DNA from: an uncultured Peptococcaceae bacterium
GTDB lineage: Bacteria > Bacillota > Peptococcia > Peptococcales > Peptococcaceae
Assembly: GCA_958451915.1 (NCBI GenBank)
Contig: CAUDRX010000118.1
Coordinates: 1 to 7,239, forward strand
Direction of reading: 5' to 3'
DNA length: 7,239 nt
The notes beneath the pieces are model-generated. The model saw nothing but the letters and a program-made list of their open reading frames with translations, had not been told where the DNA came from and searched no databases. Position 1 is the first letter of the stretch, and each line of letters starts with the position of its first letter. The translations under genes and the position numbers were made by a program. Shown here piece by piece: positions 1 to 5,447 of the stretch.

Positions 1-96
1 CATCGTGCGCCGCACCCATCAGCATGGGCCGGGGTGAAATTCCCGTGGAGCTGTGCCAGCAGCCATCCGTTTTATGCCTCTTATTTTTTGCAACAC

Positions 97-126
97 CGTC
101 CTCTGAAAGGGGACGCGCAAATTTTT
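97..126 (+). terminator. weak hairpin with T-run upstream of xis
   Basis: CGTCC at 97-101 pairs with GGACG at 111-115, extended inward by T-G and C-G pairs. A run of five T follows at 122-126, after an AT-rich gap. It may end transcription from an element gene left of the window, or shape the xis leader. The gap between stem and T-run makes it a poor intrinsic terminator. No gene can be assigned in 1-96: frame 1 stays open up to the xis start without a recognisable protein, and the other frames stop early. Confidence 0.3.
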
Positions 127-140
127 AGGAGGTGTTGTAT

Positions 141-344
141 TTGAACACGAACGATATTCCTATCTGGCAAAAGTACACGCTTTCCATTGAGGAGGCGTCC
201 AGATATTTTCGCATTGGGGAGAAGAAGCTCCGCAGGTTAGCCGAGGAAAACCCTGACGCCAACTGGCTCATTATGAACGGCAACCGCCTCCAGATCAAGC
301 GCAAGCAGTTTGAGAAAGTCATTGACGAACTGGAGGTTATTTGA
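141..344 (+). CDS. xis: Tn916-family excisionase (Xis)
   Basis: Small DNA-binding protein that directs the element's integrase towards excision by binding and bending the element ends. From TTG 141 it is 67 residues, the length of Tn916 Xis, and closely resembles it: a DIPIWQKYTLSIEEAS start, a winged-helix region with YFRIGEKKLRRLAEENP, then NWLIMNGNRLQIKRKQFE and a short acidic tail. Start choice: the Shine-Dalgarno AGGAGG lies at 127-132. TTG 141 has eight bases of spacing, whereas in-frame GTG 132 overlaps the site and TTG 135 is too close. No candidate operon partner lies upstream in the window. The int gene follows after 88 bases that contain a separate promoter, as in Tn916. Family assignment is by recognised sequence pattern and is firm; the TTG start is inferred. 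Confidence 0.93.
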   Translation: MNTNDIPIWQKYTLSIEEASRYFRIGEKKLRRLAEENPDANWLIMNGNRLQIKRKQFEKVIDELEVI

Positions 345-353
345 CGAAGCCGG

Positions 354-382
354 CTGACAATGGGCCCAGGGCGCGGTATAAT
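354..382 (+). promoter_or_regulatory. promoter of int
   Basis: CTGACA at 354-359, a 17-base spacer and a perfect TATAAT at 377-382. Transcription would start near 389 and leave a leader of about 44 bases before int. It lies wholly between xis and int, so integrase can be made independently of xis. This matches the known Tn916 arrangement. Confidence 0.75.
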
Positions 383-432
383 ATGTATAGCGTATCGAGG
401 CTCATTCCAGCGATGGAAGGGAGCTTTACATC

Positions 433-1626
433 ATGTCAGAGAAAAGACGCGATAGCAAAGGTCGAATTTTAAGAACTGGAGAGAGCCAGAGAAAAGACGG
501 AAGATACGCTTATAAGTACACGGACGCCTGCGGAAAAACTCAATTCGTGTATTCCTGGAAACTGGTCCCTACCGACAAGACCCCCACGGGCAAGCGGGAT
601 GACATCTCGCTCCGTGAGAAGGTCAAGGAGATCCTGCGAGACATAAATGATGGGATCGACACCATCGGCAAGAAGATGACGGTCTGCCAGCTTTATGCCC
701 GGCAGAACAGCCATCGGAAGAATGTCAAGCGGAGCACCGAGAAGGGCCGGGAATACCTGATGTCCGTTCTGAAAGAGGACCCCTTGGGGTCCCGGAGCAT
801 TGACAGCGTGAAACTGTCGGACGCCAAGGAATGGGCCATCAGGATGAGCGAGAAGGGCTACGCCTACAAGACCATCAGCAACTGGAAACGGTCTTTGAAA
901 GCGGCCTTTTACACGGCGATTGAGGATGACTGCATCCGCAAAAACCCGTTCAACTTCGCCATAGCCGATGTCCTGGAGGATGACACGGAGGAAAAAGCCG
1001 CGCTGACCCAGGAACAGGAGGACCGTCTCCTGGCCTTCGCTGGCAGCGACCCGGTCTACCGGAAGTATTGCGATGAGATCATCGTCCTGCTGGGGACCGG
1101 CCTCCGCGTCTCCGAGCTGTGCGGCCTGACGGTTGATCTGGATTTTGAGAACCGTCGGATCGATGTGGACCACCAGCTTCTGCGGGACAGCGAGCTCGGC
1201 TACTATGTGGACGCGCCCAAGACCAAGAACGGCGTGCGGCAGATCCCTATGAGCGAGAAGGTCTACCAGGCGTTGAAGCGGGCTGTGAAGAACAGAGGCA
1301 AGGCCGCCCCTGTCAATATCGGGGGCTACACCAATTTCCTGTTCCTCAACCAGAGCGGCCTTCCCAAAACGGCGTCCTGTTACGAGAGCATGTTCCAGGG
1401 GCTTGTCAGGAAGTACAACAAGCACCACAAACCAGAGGAGGCCCTGCCGAACATCACGCCTCATACCATGCGCCATACATTCTGCACCCGCCTCGCCCAC
1501 GCTGGGATGAACCCCAAAGACCTGCAGTACATCATGGGACATTCCAATATCACCATGACGCTGAACTATTACGCTCATGCGGATTACACCTCCGCAAAGG
1601 CGGCGATGGACAGGCTGGCGGCGTAG
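433..1626 (+). CDS. int: Tn916-family tyrosine integrase
   Basis: Tyrosine recombinase that integrates and excises the element by strand exchange through a covalent phosphotyrosine. At 397 residues it is close to Tn916 Int (405). Residues 1 to about 60 form the N-terminal arm-binding domain (motif GESQRKDGRYAYKYTD). About 80-180 is the SAM-like core-binding domain (AYKTISNWKRSLKAAFYTAI). About 185-397 is the catalytic domain. Catalytic residues are visible: R225 in GTGLRVSEL, a lysine at 263 or 265 in PKTKNG, H344 and R347 in HTMRHTF, H370 in MGHSNI, and nucleophile Y380 in LNYYAH (Y379 is adjacent, but the family spacing points to 380). Nothing is missing, so it is probably active. ATG 433 has AAGGGAG at 417-423 with nine bases of spacing. 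The gene sits at the extreme right end of the element, as in Tn916, and its stop codon falls inside the first arm-type repeat. Confidence 0.95.
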   Translation: MSEKRRDSKGRILRTGESQRKDGRYAYKYTDACGKTQFVYSWKLVPTDKTPTGKRDDISLREKVKEILRDINDGIDTIGKKMTVCQLYARQNSHRKNVKRSTEKGREYLMSVLKEDPLGSRSIDSVKLSDAKEWAIRMSEKGYAYKTISNWKRSLKAAFYTAIEDDCIRKNPFNFAIADVLEDDTEEKAALTQEQEDRLLAFAGSDPVYRKYCDEIIVLLGTGLRVSELCGLTVDLDFENRRIDVDHQLLRDSELGYYVDAPKTKNGVRQIPMSEKVYQALKRAVKNRGKAAPVNIGGYTNFLFLNQSGLPKTASCYESMFQGLVRKYNKHHKPEEALPNITPHTMRHTFCTRLAHAGMNPKDLQYIMGHSNITMTLNYYAHADYTSAKAAMDRLAA

Positions 1627-1661
1627 TAGTAAGCCGCCGTTTCTACTACGGTTTTACTACT
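1625..1661. repeat. putative integrase arm-binding sites (DR2-like)
   Basis: Three copies of a GTAGTA-containing word are clustered here: AGTAGTAA on plus at 1625-1632, GTAGTAGAAA on minus at 1640-1649, and AGTAGTAAAA on minus at 1652-1661. Tn916 Int binds GAGTAGTAAA-type DR2 arm sites through its N-terminal domain, and these copies lie where arm sites belong, just inside the element end next to int. The first copy overlaps the int stop codon. CGTAGTAG at 1622-1629 and CTACTACG at 1643-1650 could also pair as a hairpin. Site identity is by resemblance to the Tn916 site; binding is inferred. Confidence 0.55.
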
Positions 1662-1680
1662 TTTCAACGCCAAGTGAGGC

Positions 1681-1815
1681 TCCGAAATGCCAGGATATGC
1701 GGGGTATCTTCCGAAACGCAAAATGCCGGAAATGCTTGATATTCCAAGCAATTCCGACATTTGCGAAGTGGTGCCAAGATAATCAGAAAATCGGTAAAAC
1801 TTTTATCCGAAACGC
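1681..1815 (+). repeat. TCCGAAAYGC direct repeats near element end
   Basis: TCCGAAATGC at 1681-1690, TCCGAAACGC at 1710-1719 and TCCGAAACGC at 1806-1815. The last two agree over 11 bases (TCCGAAACGCA). The outer copies flank the inverted repeat and the presumed junction. They could be protein-binding repeats of the element, or one copy could belong to the disrupted gene and be chance. Nothing else in 1627-1797 reads as a gene. Confidence 0.4.
1717..1765. repeat. imperfect inverted repeat in element right end
   Basis: The arm at 1717-1738 (22 nt) is nearly the reverse complement of 1745-1765 (21 nt) around a six-base centre. There is one bulged A and two mismatches. No T-run follows on either side, so it is not a standard terminator. 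Its position between the integrase arm sites and the chromosomal junction suggests a recombination or Xis/Int assembly site. Its role is inferred only from position. Confidence 0.5.
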
Positions 1816-2331
1816 AGCGGAGGCCTTGATGTAGGGATGTCATACAGCCGCGAACAGATAGCGTCATTGGCAGACCTGCGTTTGACGCGCGAGCCTTTGC
1901 GGATCACAAAGCAGCGTACCTTTCTTGGCGAGATCCCGCGTCGGCTCGCGTTCGAGACGAGTTATGCCATGGGTGAGCGTTTGCACAATGGGATCTGGGA
2001 GCCAGACATTATCACCGAAGACAGCGCCCTCGTTTACCAAAGCACAGGCGGCCTGTTTATCATTACCGGCTGCTCCCACAGTGGCATCATGAATATCATC
2101 GATTATGCCAGGCGTGTCACTGGTGAGCATCGTGTGGCAGGTGTGATCGGCGGCTTTCATCTGCTCGCCGATGATGCGCGTCTGGCAGAGACGGTGGCTG
2201 CCCTTGCAGCACAGCGTATCCGCTATGCCTACCCTTGCCATTGTGTATCGCTTGCCGCAAAAGCGAAGATGATCGCCGCAGGTCCCCCGGTGCTGTAAGT
2301 TGGGGTGGGGAGGGAGGTTGCGATCGTGTGA
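1798..2331 (+). pseudogene. MBL-fold metallohydrolase, 5'-truncated and nonsense-interrupted
   Basis: This is the C-terminal part of a metallo-beta-lactamase-fold hydrolase of the COG1237-like group, usually about 270 residues. The longest intact reading runs from ATG 1837 to TAA 2296-2298 (153 residues). In that numbering it shows FLGEIPRR at 29-36, GCSHSG at 78-83, GGFHLL at 105-110 and PCHC at 133-136, all typical of the C-terminal half. The metal-binding HxHxDH motif of the N-terminal half is absent. In-frame homology seems to extend upstream of ATG 1837 to about 1800 (FYPKRSGG, VGMSYSRE). A TAA at 1795-1797 and element DNA lie before that, so the 5' part was probably cut off by the integrated element. 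Beyond the TAA at 2296 the same frame continues VGVGREVAIV and ends at TGA 2329-2331. That is the tail expected for the family, so the TAA looks like a point nonsense mutation. No usable Shine-Dalgarno serves ATG 1837 (GGAGG is 13 bases away). Substrate unknown; almost certainly non-functional. Confidence 0.75.
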
Positions 2332-2332
2332 T

Positions 2333-2378
2333 AAAAAAACGACCGTGACAATGCGGAACATTGTCACGGTCGTTTTTT
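2333..2378. terminator. strong bidirectional terminator
   Basis: A run of A at 2334-2339 and CGACCGTGACAATG at 2340-2353 pair perfectly with 2359-2378, giving a 20-bp stem with a five-base loop (CGGAA). A T-run is present on each strand. It separates the convergent MBL remnant and the ECF S-component gene, whose stop codon overlaps its edge at 2377-2379. Confidence 0.93.
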
Positions 2379-2910
2379 ATGTTTGGTGATGGCTGAGACC
2401 AGGGTGTTGTACATCTGGCAGTGCAGAGAGTGCAGGAGAGAGTATAAGGGCGATGATGAGCCCTGCGATCCCCTGGATGATATTGGCGGGGACACTTGCA
2501 AGCGCACCAGAGCCGTAGATGAGAGATTCGAAGCAGAAGTAGCCGCCGGTGACGAGAACGGTGTCGATCGCGCCGCCGCAGACGACACCAAGGAAGCGTC
2601 CTTTTGGCAGATGGGCAAGGCGGCGGTAGAGCAAGGCAGACAGACAAGCCACAAGGCCTTTGATGATAAACGTCGCTGGTACATATAATGTGTAGCCGCC
2701 AATAAGATCCGAAAGTGCCGCGCCGAGTCCGGCAGCGAGAAAACCATAACCAGGTCCGAGGATGAGTCCACACAGGATAACAAGGGCATCGCCGGGATGG
2801 ATGTAGCCGCCGGTGCCTGGCGTTGGGATACGGATGATCATCGTGGCTGTACAGGTGAGAGCGGCGAACAGTGCTGTGAGTACGATCATTTGAGTTTTTT
2901 TATTCTTCAT
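2377..2910 (-). CDS. ECF transporter S component (substrate-binding membrane subunit)
   Basis: Integral membrane protein of 177 residues that would bind a vitamin-like or nucleobase-like substrate. It would work with a shared EcfA-EcfA'-EcfT energising module encoded elsewhere. Five to six hydrophobic segments are visible: about 8-27, 42-68, 75-95, 104-127 and 136-163. Family landmarks include MKNKKTQMIVLTALFAAL at the start, GTGGYIHPGDA at 32-42, LGPGYGF at 51-57, YVPATFIIKG at 76-85 and PANIIQG at 141-147. These fit the GYIHLGDA-type S components (HmpT/PdxU/ThiW-like group); the substrate cannot be read from sequence. ATG 2910 has AAGGAG at 2921-2926 with ten bases of spacing. It lies 106 bases downstream of xpt on the same strand, so cotranscription with a nucleobase-salvage gene is likely but not proven. 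The leader contains a potential pseudoknot next to the ribosome binding site. Confidence 0.85.
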   Translation of the reverse strand: MKNKKTQMIVLTALFAALTCTATMIIRIPTPGTGGYIHPGDALVILCGLILGPGYGFLAAGLGAALSDLIGGYTLYVPATFIIKGLVACLSALLYRRLAHLPKGRFLGVVCGGAIDTVLVTGGYFCFESLIYGSGALASVPANIIQGIAGLIIALILSPALSALPDVQHPGLSHHQT

Positions 2911-2929
2911 GGGACAATGGCTCCTTCGT

Positions 2930-2982
2930 TTTTCATAGTCCCATGATAGAATAAAGCTGATCCTATGAAAAGAATCAGCTTT
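2930..2982 (-). promoter_or_regulatory. candidate H-type pseudoknot in the S-component leader
   Basis: Read on minus-strand RNA, AAAGCTGAT (2982-2974) pairs with ATCAGCTTT (2961-2953), a perfect 9-bp stem. The 12-base loop contains TTTTCATAG (2971-2963), which is perfectly complementary to CTATGAAAA (2938-2930) downstream. The connecting loops of 2, 1 and 14 bases are sterically reasonable for a classical H-type pseudoknot. The second helix ends three bases before the Shine-Dalgarno AAGGAG (2926-2921), so folding could control ribosome access. The first hairpin alone, followed by ATTCTAT, could be a weak terminator for xpt. No known riboswitch consensus was recognised. Confidence 0.5.
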
Positions 2983-3016
2983 GAGAAAAATGATATAGCC
3001 AGTTTGCAGACCACTT

Positions 3017-3592
3017 TCAGTTGCGGAAGGTCAGAGTATCATTGGACATGCTTTCGATGATGGCCAGAGATTCGACGCGGATCCCCTGTTCACGCAGATG
3101 ATCGCCGCCGTGCTGAAAGCCTTTTTCGATGACAATGCCGCAGCCAACGAGAGTGGCACCAGCCTGACGGATGATCTCGATGAGTCCCTGGAGGGCACAG
3201 CCGTTTGCAAGAAAGTCATCGATCACGAGTACATGGTCGTCTGGGCTGAGAAACTTCTTGCTGACCACGACGTCGTTCACGGTCTTATGGGTGAAGGATT
3301 CGACGCGTGCGTGGTAGAGATCGCCGTCGAGGTTGAGGGTCTTGCTCTTTTTGGCAAAGACGACCGGTGCATTGCCGAAATGCAGCGCAGTAATGGCAGC
3401 GATGCCGATGCCCGAAGCTTCGATGGTAAGGATCTTATTGACTGAAGTATCGGCAAAACGGCGTGCAAATTCCGCGCCGACCTCATTCAGAAAGACGATG
3501 TCCATCTGATGATTGAGGAAGCTGTCTACCTTAAGCACATTGCCTGGCTTGACGACCCCATCCTCTAAGATGCGTTGTTTGAGTTGTTCCAT
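3017..3592 (-). CDS. xpt: xanthine phosphoribosyltransferase
   Basis: Cytosolic type I phosphoribosyltransferase that converts xanthine and PRPP to XMP and pyrophosphate, salvaging xanthine for guanine nucleotide synthesis. It is 191 residues against about 194 in Bacillus subtilis Xpt, and full length. Visible features: N-terminal MEQLKQRIL and a hood region with VLKVDSFLNHQMD; EASGIGIA at 58-65, the PPi-loop area; FAKKSK at 79-84; the PRPP-binding motif VLVIDDFLANGCA at 121-133; and IEKGFQHGG at 155-163, the base-specificity loop. ATG 3592 has AGGGGA upstream with about six bases of spacing. It has its own promoter. No purine riboswitch fits the short leader of about 32 bases, unlike the guanine-riboswitch-controlled xpt of Bacillus. 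The next gene downstream is the ECF S component. Confidence 0.95.
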   Translation of the reverse strand: MEQLKQRILEDGVVKPGNVLKVDSFLNHQMDIVFLNEVGAEFARRFADTSVNKILTIEASGIGIAAITALHFGNAPVVFAKKSKTLNLDGDLYHARVESFTHKTVNDVVVSKKFLSPDDHVLVIDDFLANGCALQGLIEIIRQAGATLVGCGIVIEKGFQHGGDHLREQGIRVESLAIIESMSNDTLTFRN

Positions 3593-3630
3593 GATCAGTC
3601 CCCCTGGTTTTTCGTCATGAATATTCTACT

Positions 3631-3659
3631 ATGATAATGCAGGCAGCGTGCCTTGGCAA
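3631..3659 (-). promoter_or_regulatory. xpt promoter with palindromic candidate operator
   Basis: On the minus strand TTGCCA (3659-3654), a 17-base spacer and TATCAT (3636-3631) form a good sigma-A-type promoter, with a start near 3624. The spacer holds a 13-bp palindrome, AGGCA-CGC-TGCCT (3653-3641), well placed for a repressor. It does not resemble the Bacillus PurBox. Confidence 0.6.
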
Positions 3660-3671
3660 TGTTTTTTTGCT

Positions 3672-3705
3672 GCAAAAGAAGAAATGCCCAGCATAAGCGC
3701 TGGGC
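3672..3705 (-). terminator. terminator of the trpXYZ operon
   Basis: On the minus strand GCCCAGC (3705-3699) pairs with GCTGGGC (3692-3686) around a six-base loop. The T-rich tail ATTTCTTCTTTT follows. It lies 25 to 58 bases past the ATPase stop and before the xpt promoter, so the two operons are transcribed separately. Confidence 0.75.
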
Positions 3706-3729
3706 GTTCTCTGTTTATCGATGGCATGT

Positions 3730-4521
3730 TTATCTCGTGAGCAGCATCCGGTCGGCGAGCATGATGTTGGCGTTTTTGTAGTACTGCATGATGTCCTGGC
3801 CGGTCATGCCCTGGCGTTCTTCACCGGAAATGTCGAGGATGATCTTGCCGCTGTCCATCATGATGGTGCGGGTTCCGACGTGCAGGGCACTCTCAAGGTT
3901 GTGGGTGATCATGAGGGTGGTGATCTGGTGTTCGGAAACGATATCATTGGTCAGGCGCATGACGGTTTCGGCGCTGACTGGATCGAGGGCGGCGGTATGC
4001 TCGTCCAGGAGCAGTACGTCAGGCACGACGATGGTCGTCATGACGAGGGCGAGGGCCTGTCGCTGGCCGCCGGAAAGGGTGCCGACTTTGACATTCATGC
4101 GGTCTTCCAGACCCATGCCGAAGCGGGCGAGATGTTCGCGGAAGAGGTCACGGTTCTTTTTCGAGAGTGGAAAGCGCAGTGGCCCGATGCGGCCGGAGGT
4201 GTAGGCAAGAGCGAGGTTTTCCTCGATGGTCATGTTTGGTGCACTGCCGCGCAGTGGATCCTGAAAGAGACGGCCGATGATGCGCGAACGCTTGTGGGCA
4301 GGCATGTAGGTGATGTCTCTGCCTTCGAGAGCAATGCGGCCGCGGTCCACGAAAAAGTCGCCGCAGATCGCATTGAAGAGGGTCGATTTGCCGGCACCGT
4401 TGGAACCAACGATGGTAATGAAGTCTCCTTTCCCGACGTTCAGCGAGAGGCCATCGAGCGCTTTATGAACATAGCCTGAGCCTGTCGAGAAAGATTTTTC
4501 GAGTTTAGTCAAGGTGAGCAT
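3730..4521 (-). CDS. trpZ: ABC transporter ATPase, tryptophan uptake
   Basis: Nucleotide-binding subunit that powers the importer formed with the permease next to it; cytoplasmic and membrane-associated. From ATG 4521 it is 263 residues: Walker A GSNGAGKST at 39-47, Q-loop Q87 (LFQDP), signature LSGGQRQ at 149-155, Walker B VLLLDEH at 169-175 with E174, D-loop ALD at 178-180 and switch H207 (ITHN). All catalytic elements are present. The reading frame is open further upstream, but ATG 4521 is chosen because AAAGGAGA precedes it with nine bases of spacing and homology begins at once (MLTLTKLEKSF). It overlaps the permease 3' end by 17 bases, which implies translational coupling. By itself it resembles LivG/LivF-like and COG1101 ATPases; the tryptophan role comes from the operon's T-box. 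Confidence 0.9.
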   Translation of the reverse strand: MLTLTKLEKSFSTGSGYVHKALDGLSLNVGKGDFITIVGSNGAGKSTLFNAICGDFFVDRGRIALEGRDITYMPAHKRSRIIGRLFQDPLRGSAPNMTIEENLALAYTSGRIGPLRFPLSKKNRDLFREHLARFGMGLEDRMNVKVGTLSGGQRQALALVMTTIVVPDVLLLDEHTAALDPVSAETVMRLTNDIVSEHQITTLMITHNLESALHVGTRTIMMDSGKIILDISGEERQGMTGQDIMQYYKNANIMLADRMLLTR

Positions 4522-5416
4522 CTGCCAGATTCTCCTTTCTCTTGCGCTGCATGTCGTAAAGCTGCTTAACCGCTGGGATCGCCAGGGCGATCGTGACGAT
4601 AACGGCACTGATCAGTCGGAAAGCGGCCGATGGAAAGATGTTTGTCTGGTAAGCGAGTGCAATCAGGAGACGATAGATGATCGAGCCGAGCACAGCAGCG
4701 CAAAGGCCGCAAAGGATGCCGCGCTGTCCCAGGAAAGCCTCACCGATGATGACAGAGGCCAGCCCGACGACCAGCATGCCGACACCGCTGGAGATGTCGG
4801 CGAACTGCTGATATTGTGCGAGGATGGCGCCGGAGAGTGCGATGATCGCGTTGGAAAGGGCAAGGGCCAGGATCTTGGTAACGCTGATGTTGATGGAGCT
4901 GGCACGCACCATATATTCATTGTCACCGGTGGCGCGGATCGACAGACCGATGCGGGTCTTGAAAAAAGTGTAGATGAGGAAGATCGTCAGTGCCACGAGG
5001 ATCATATTGATGACAGTCTTGGCCATGTCAAGGTCATCGCCAAAGACCGGTGCCGAGAGGCTGAAGATCGTGTCAACACCGATGAGGGTCAGATTGGCTT
5101 TGGAATCCATCGTCAACAGGTTCACAGAATAGAGCCCGCTCATCGTGAGGATCCCTGCCAGGATGGCTGGAATACGCAGATAGACATTCAGTGCGCCGGT
5201 GACGACGCCGGCCAGGGCGCCGGCAAGGAACCCGATGAGGATACCAAGGACCGGGTGGCCGCTGTCAGCGAGGACAGCGGAGACCACCAGGCCAAAGGTG
5301 AAACTGCCTTCAGCGGTCAGGTCCGGGATGTTCATGATGCGGAATGAAATGTAGATGCCGATCGCCAGGAACCCGTAGATGAGTCCCAGCTGCAGGCTGC
5401 CGATAAACAGAGTCAT
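4505..5416 (-). CDS. trpY: ABC transporter permease, tryptophan uptake
   Basis: Membrane channel subunit of 303 residues from the branched-chain-amino-acid permease family (BPD_transp_2, COG4120-like). About eight hydrophobic segments are visible, the first near 5-24 and the last near 262-283. Landmarks are FRIMNIPDLTAEGSF at 25-39, typical of partners of ABC_sub_bind lipoproteins; KTRIGLSIRATGDN at 153-166, the cytoplasmic coupling-loop region that contacts the ATPase; and ASVIIGEAFLG at 220-230. The C-terminus is charged and cytoplasmic (KRKENLADAHLD). ATG 5416 has AAAGGAG with ten bases of spacing. The gene starts 31 bases after the lipoprotein gene and overlaps the ATPase gene, so all three form one operon. 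A single permease gene implies a homodimer in the membrane. Confidence 0.9.
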   Translation of the reverse strand: MTLFIGSLQLGLIYGFLAIGIYISFRIMNIPDLTAEGSFTFGLVVSAVLADSGHPVLGILIGFLAGALAGVVTGALNVYLRIPAILAGILTMSGLYSVNLLTMDSKANLTLIGVDTIFSLSAPVFGDDLDMAKTVINMILVALTIFLIYTFFKTRIGLSIRATGDNEYMVRASSINISVTKILALALSNAIIALSGAILAQYQQFADISSGVGMLVVGLASVIIGEAFLGQRGILCGLCAAVLGSIIYRLLIALAYQTNIFPSAAFRLISAVIVTIALAIPAVKQLYDMQRKRKENLADAHLD

Positions 5417-5447
5417 AAGGAAGCATCTCCTTTAAAGCAAGCAGGGT

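Noticed and set aside
469..1578. Long 369-residue open frame antisense to the integrase
   Set aside because: It is a GC-driven shadow of the int frame. The plus strand has all catalytic motifs, a promoter and a ribosome binding site; the antisense has none.
1617..1645. GGCGGC / GCCGCC hairpin at the int stop as a terminator
   Set aside because: The stem is only six pairs with a ten-base loop and the T-tract after it is interrupted (GTTTCTACT). The arm-site explanation fits better.
1577..1834. 85-residue plus-strand frame after int
   Set aside because: It starts inside int, crosses the arm repeats and the palindrome, and its translation shows no family resemblance.
4522..4608. Extended N-terminus for the ATPase starting at 4608
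   Set aside because: The extra 29 residues read the permease 3' end out of frame. ATG 4521 has a good Shine-Dalgarno and family homology begins there.
3721..5347. Large plus-strand open frames opposite the ATPase and permease genes
   Set aside because: They are mirror images of strongly coding minus-strand genes with clear Walker and permease motifs. Composition and lack of start signals mark them as shadows.
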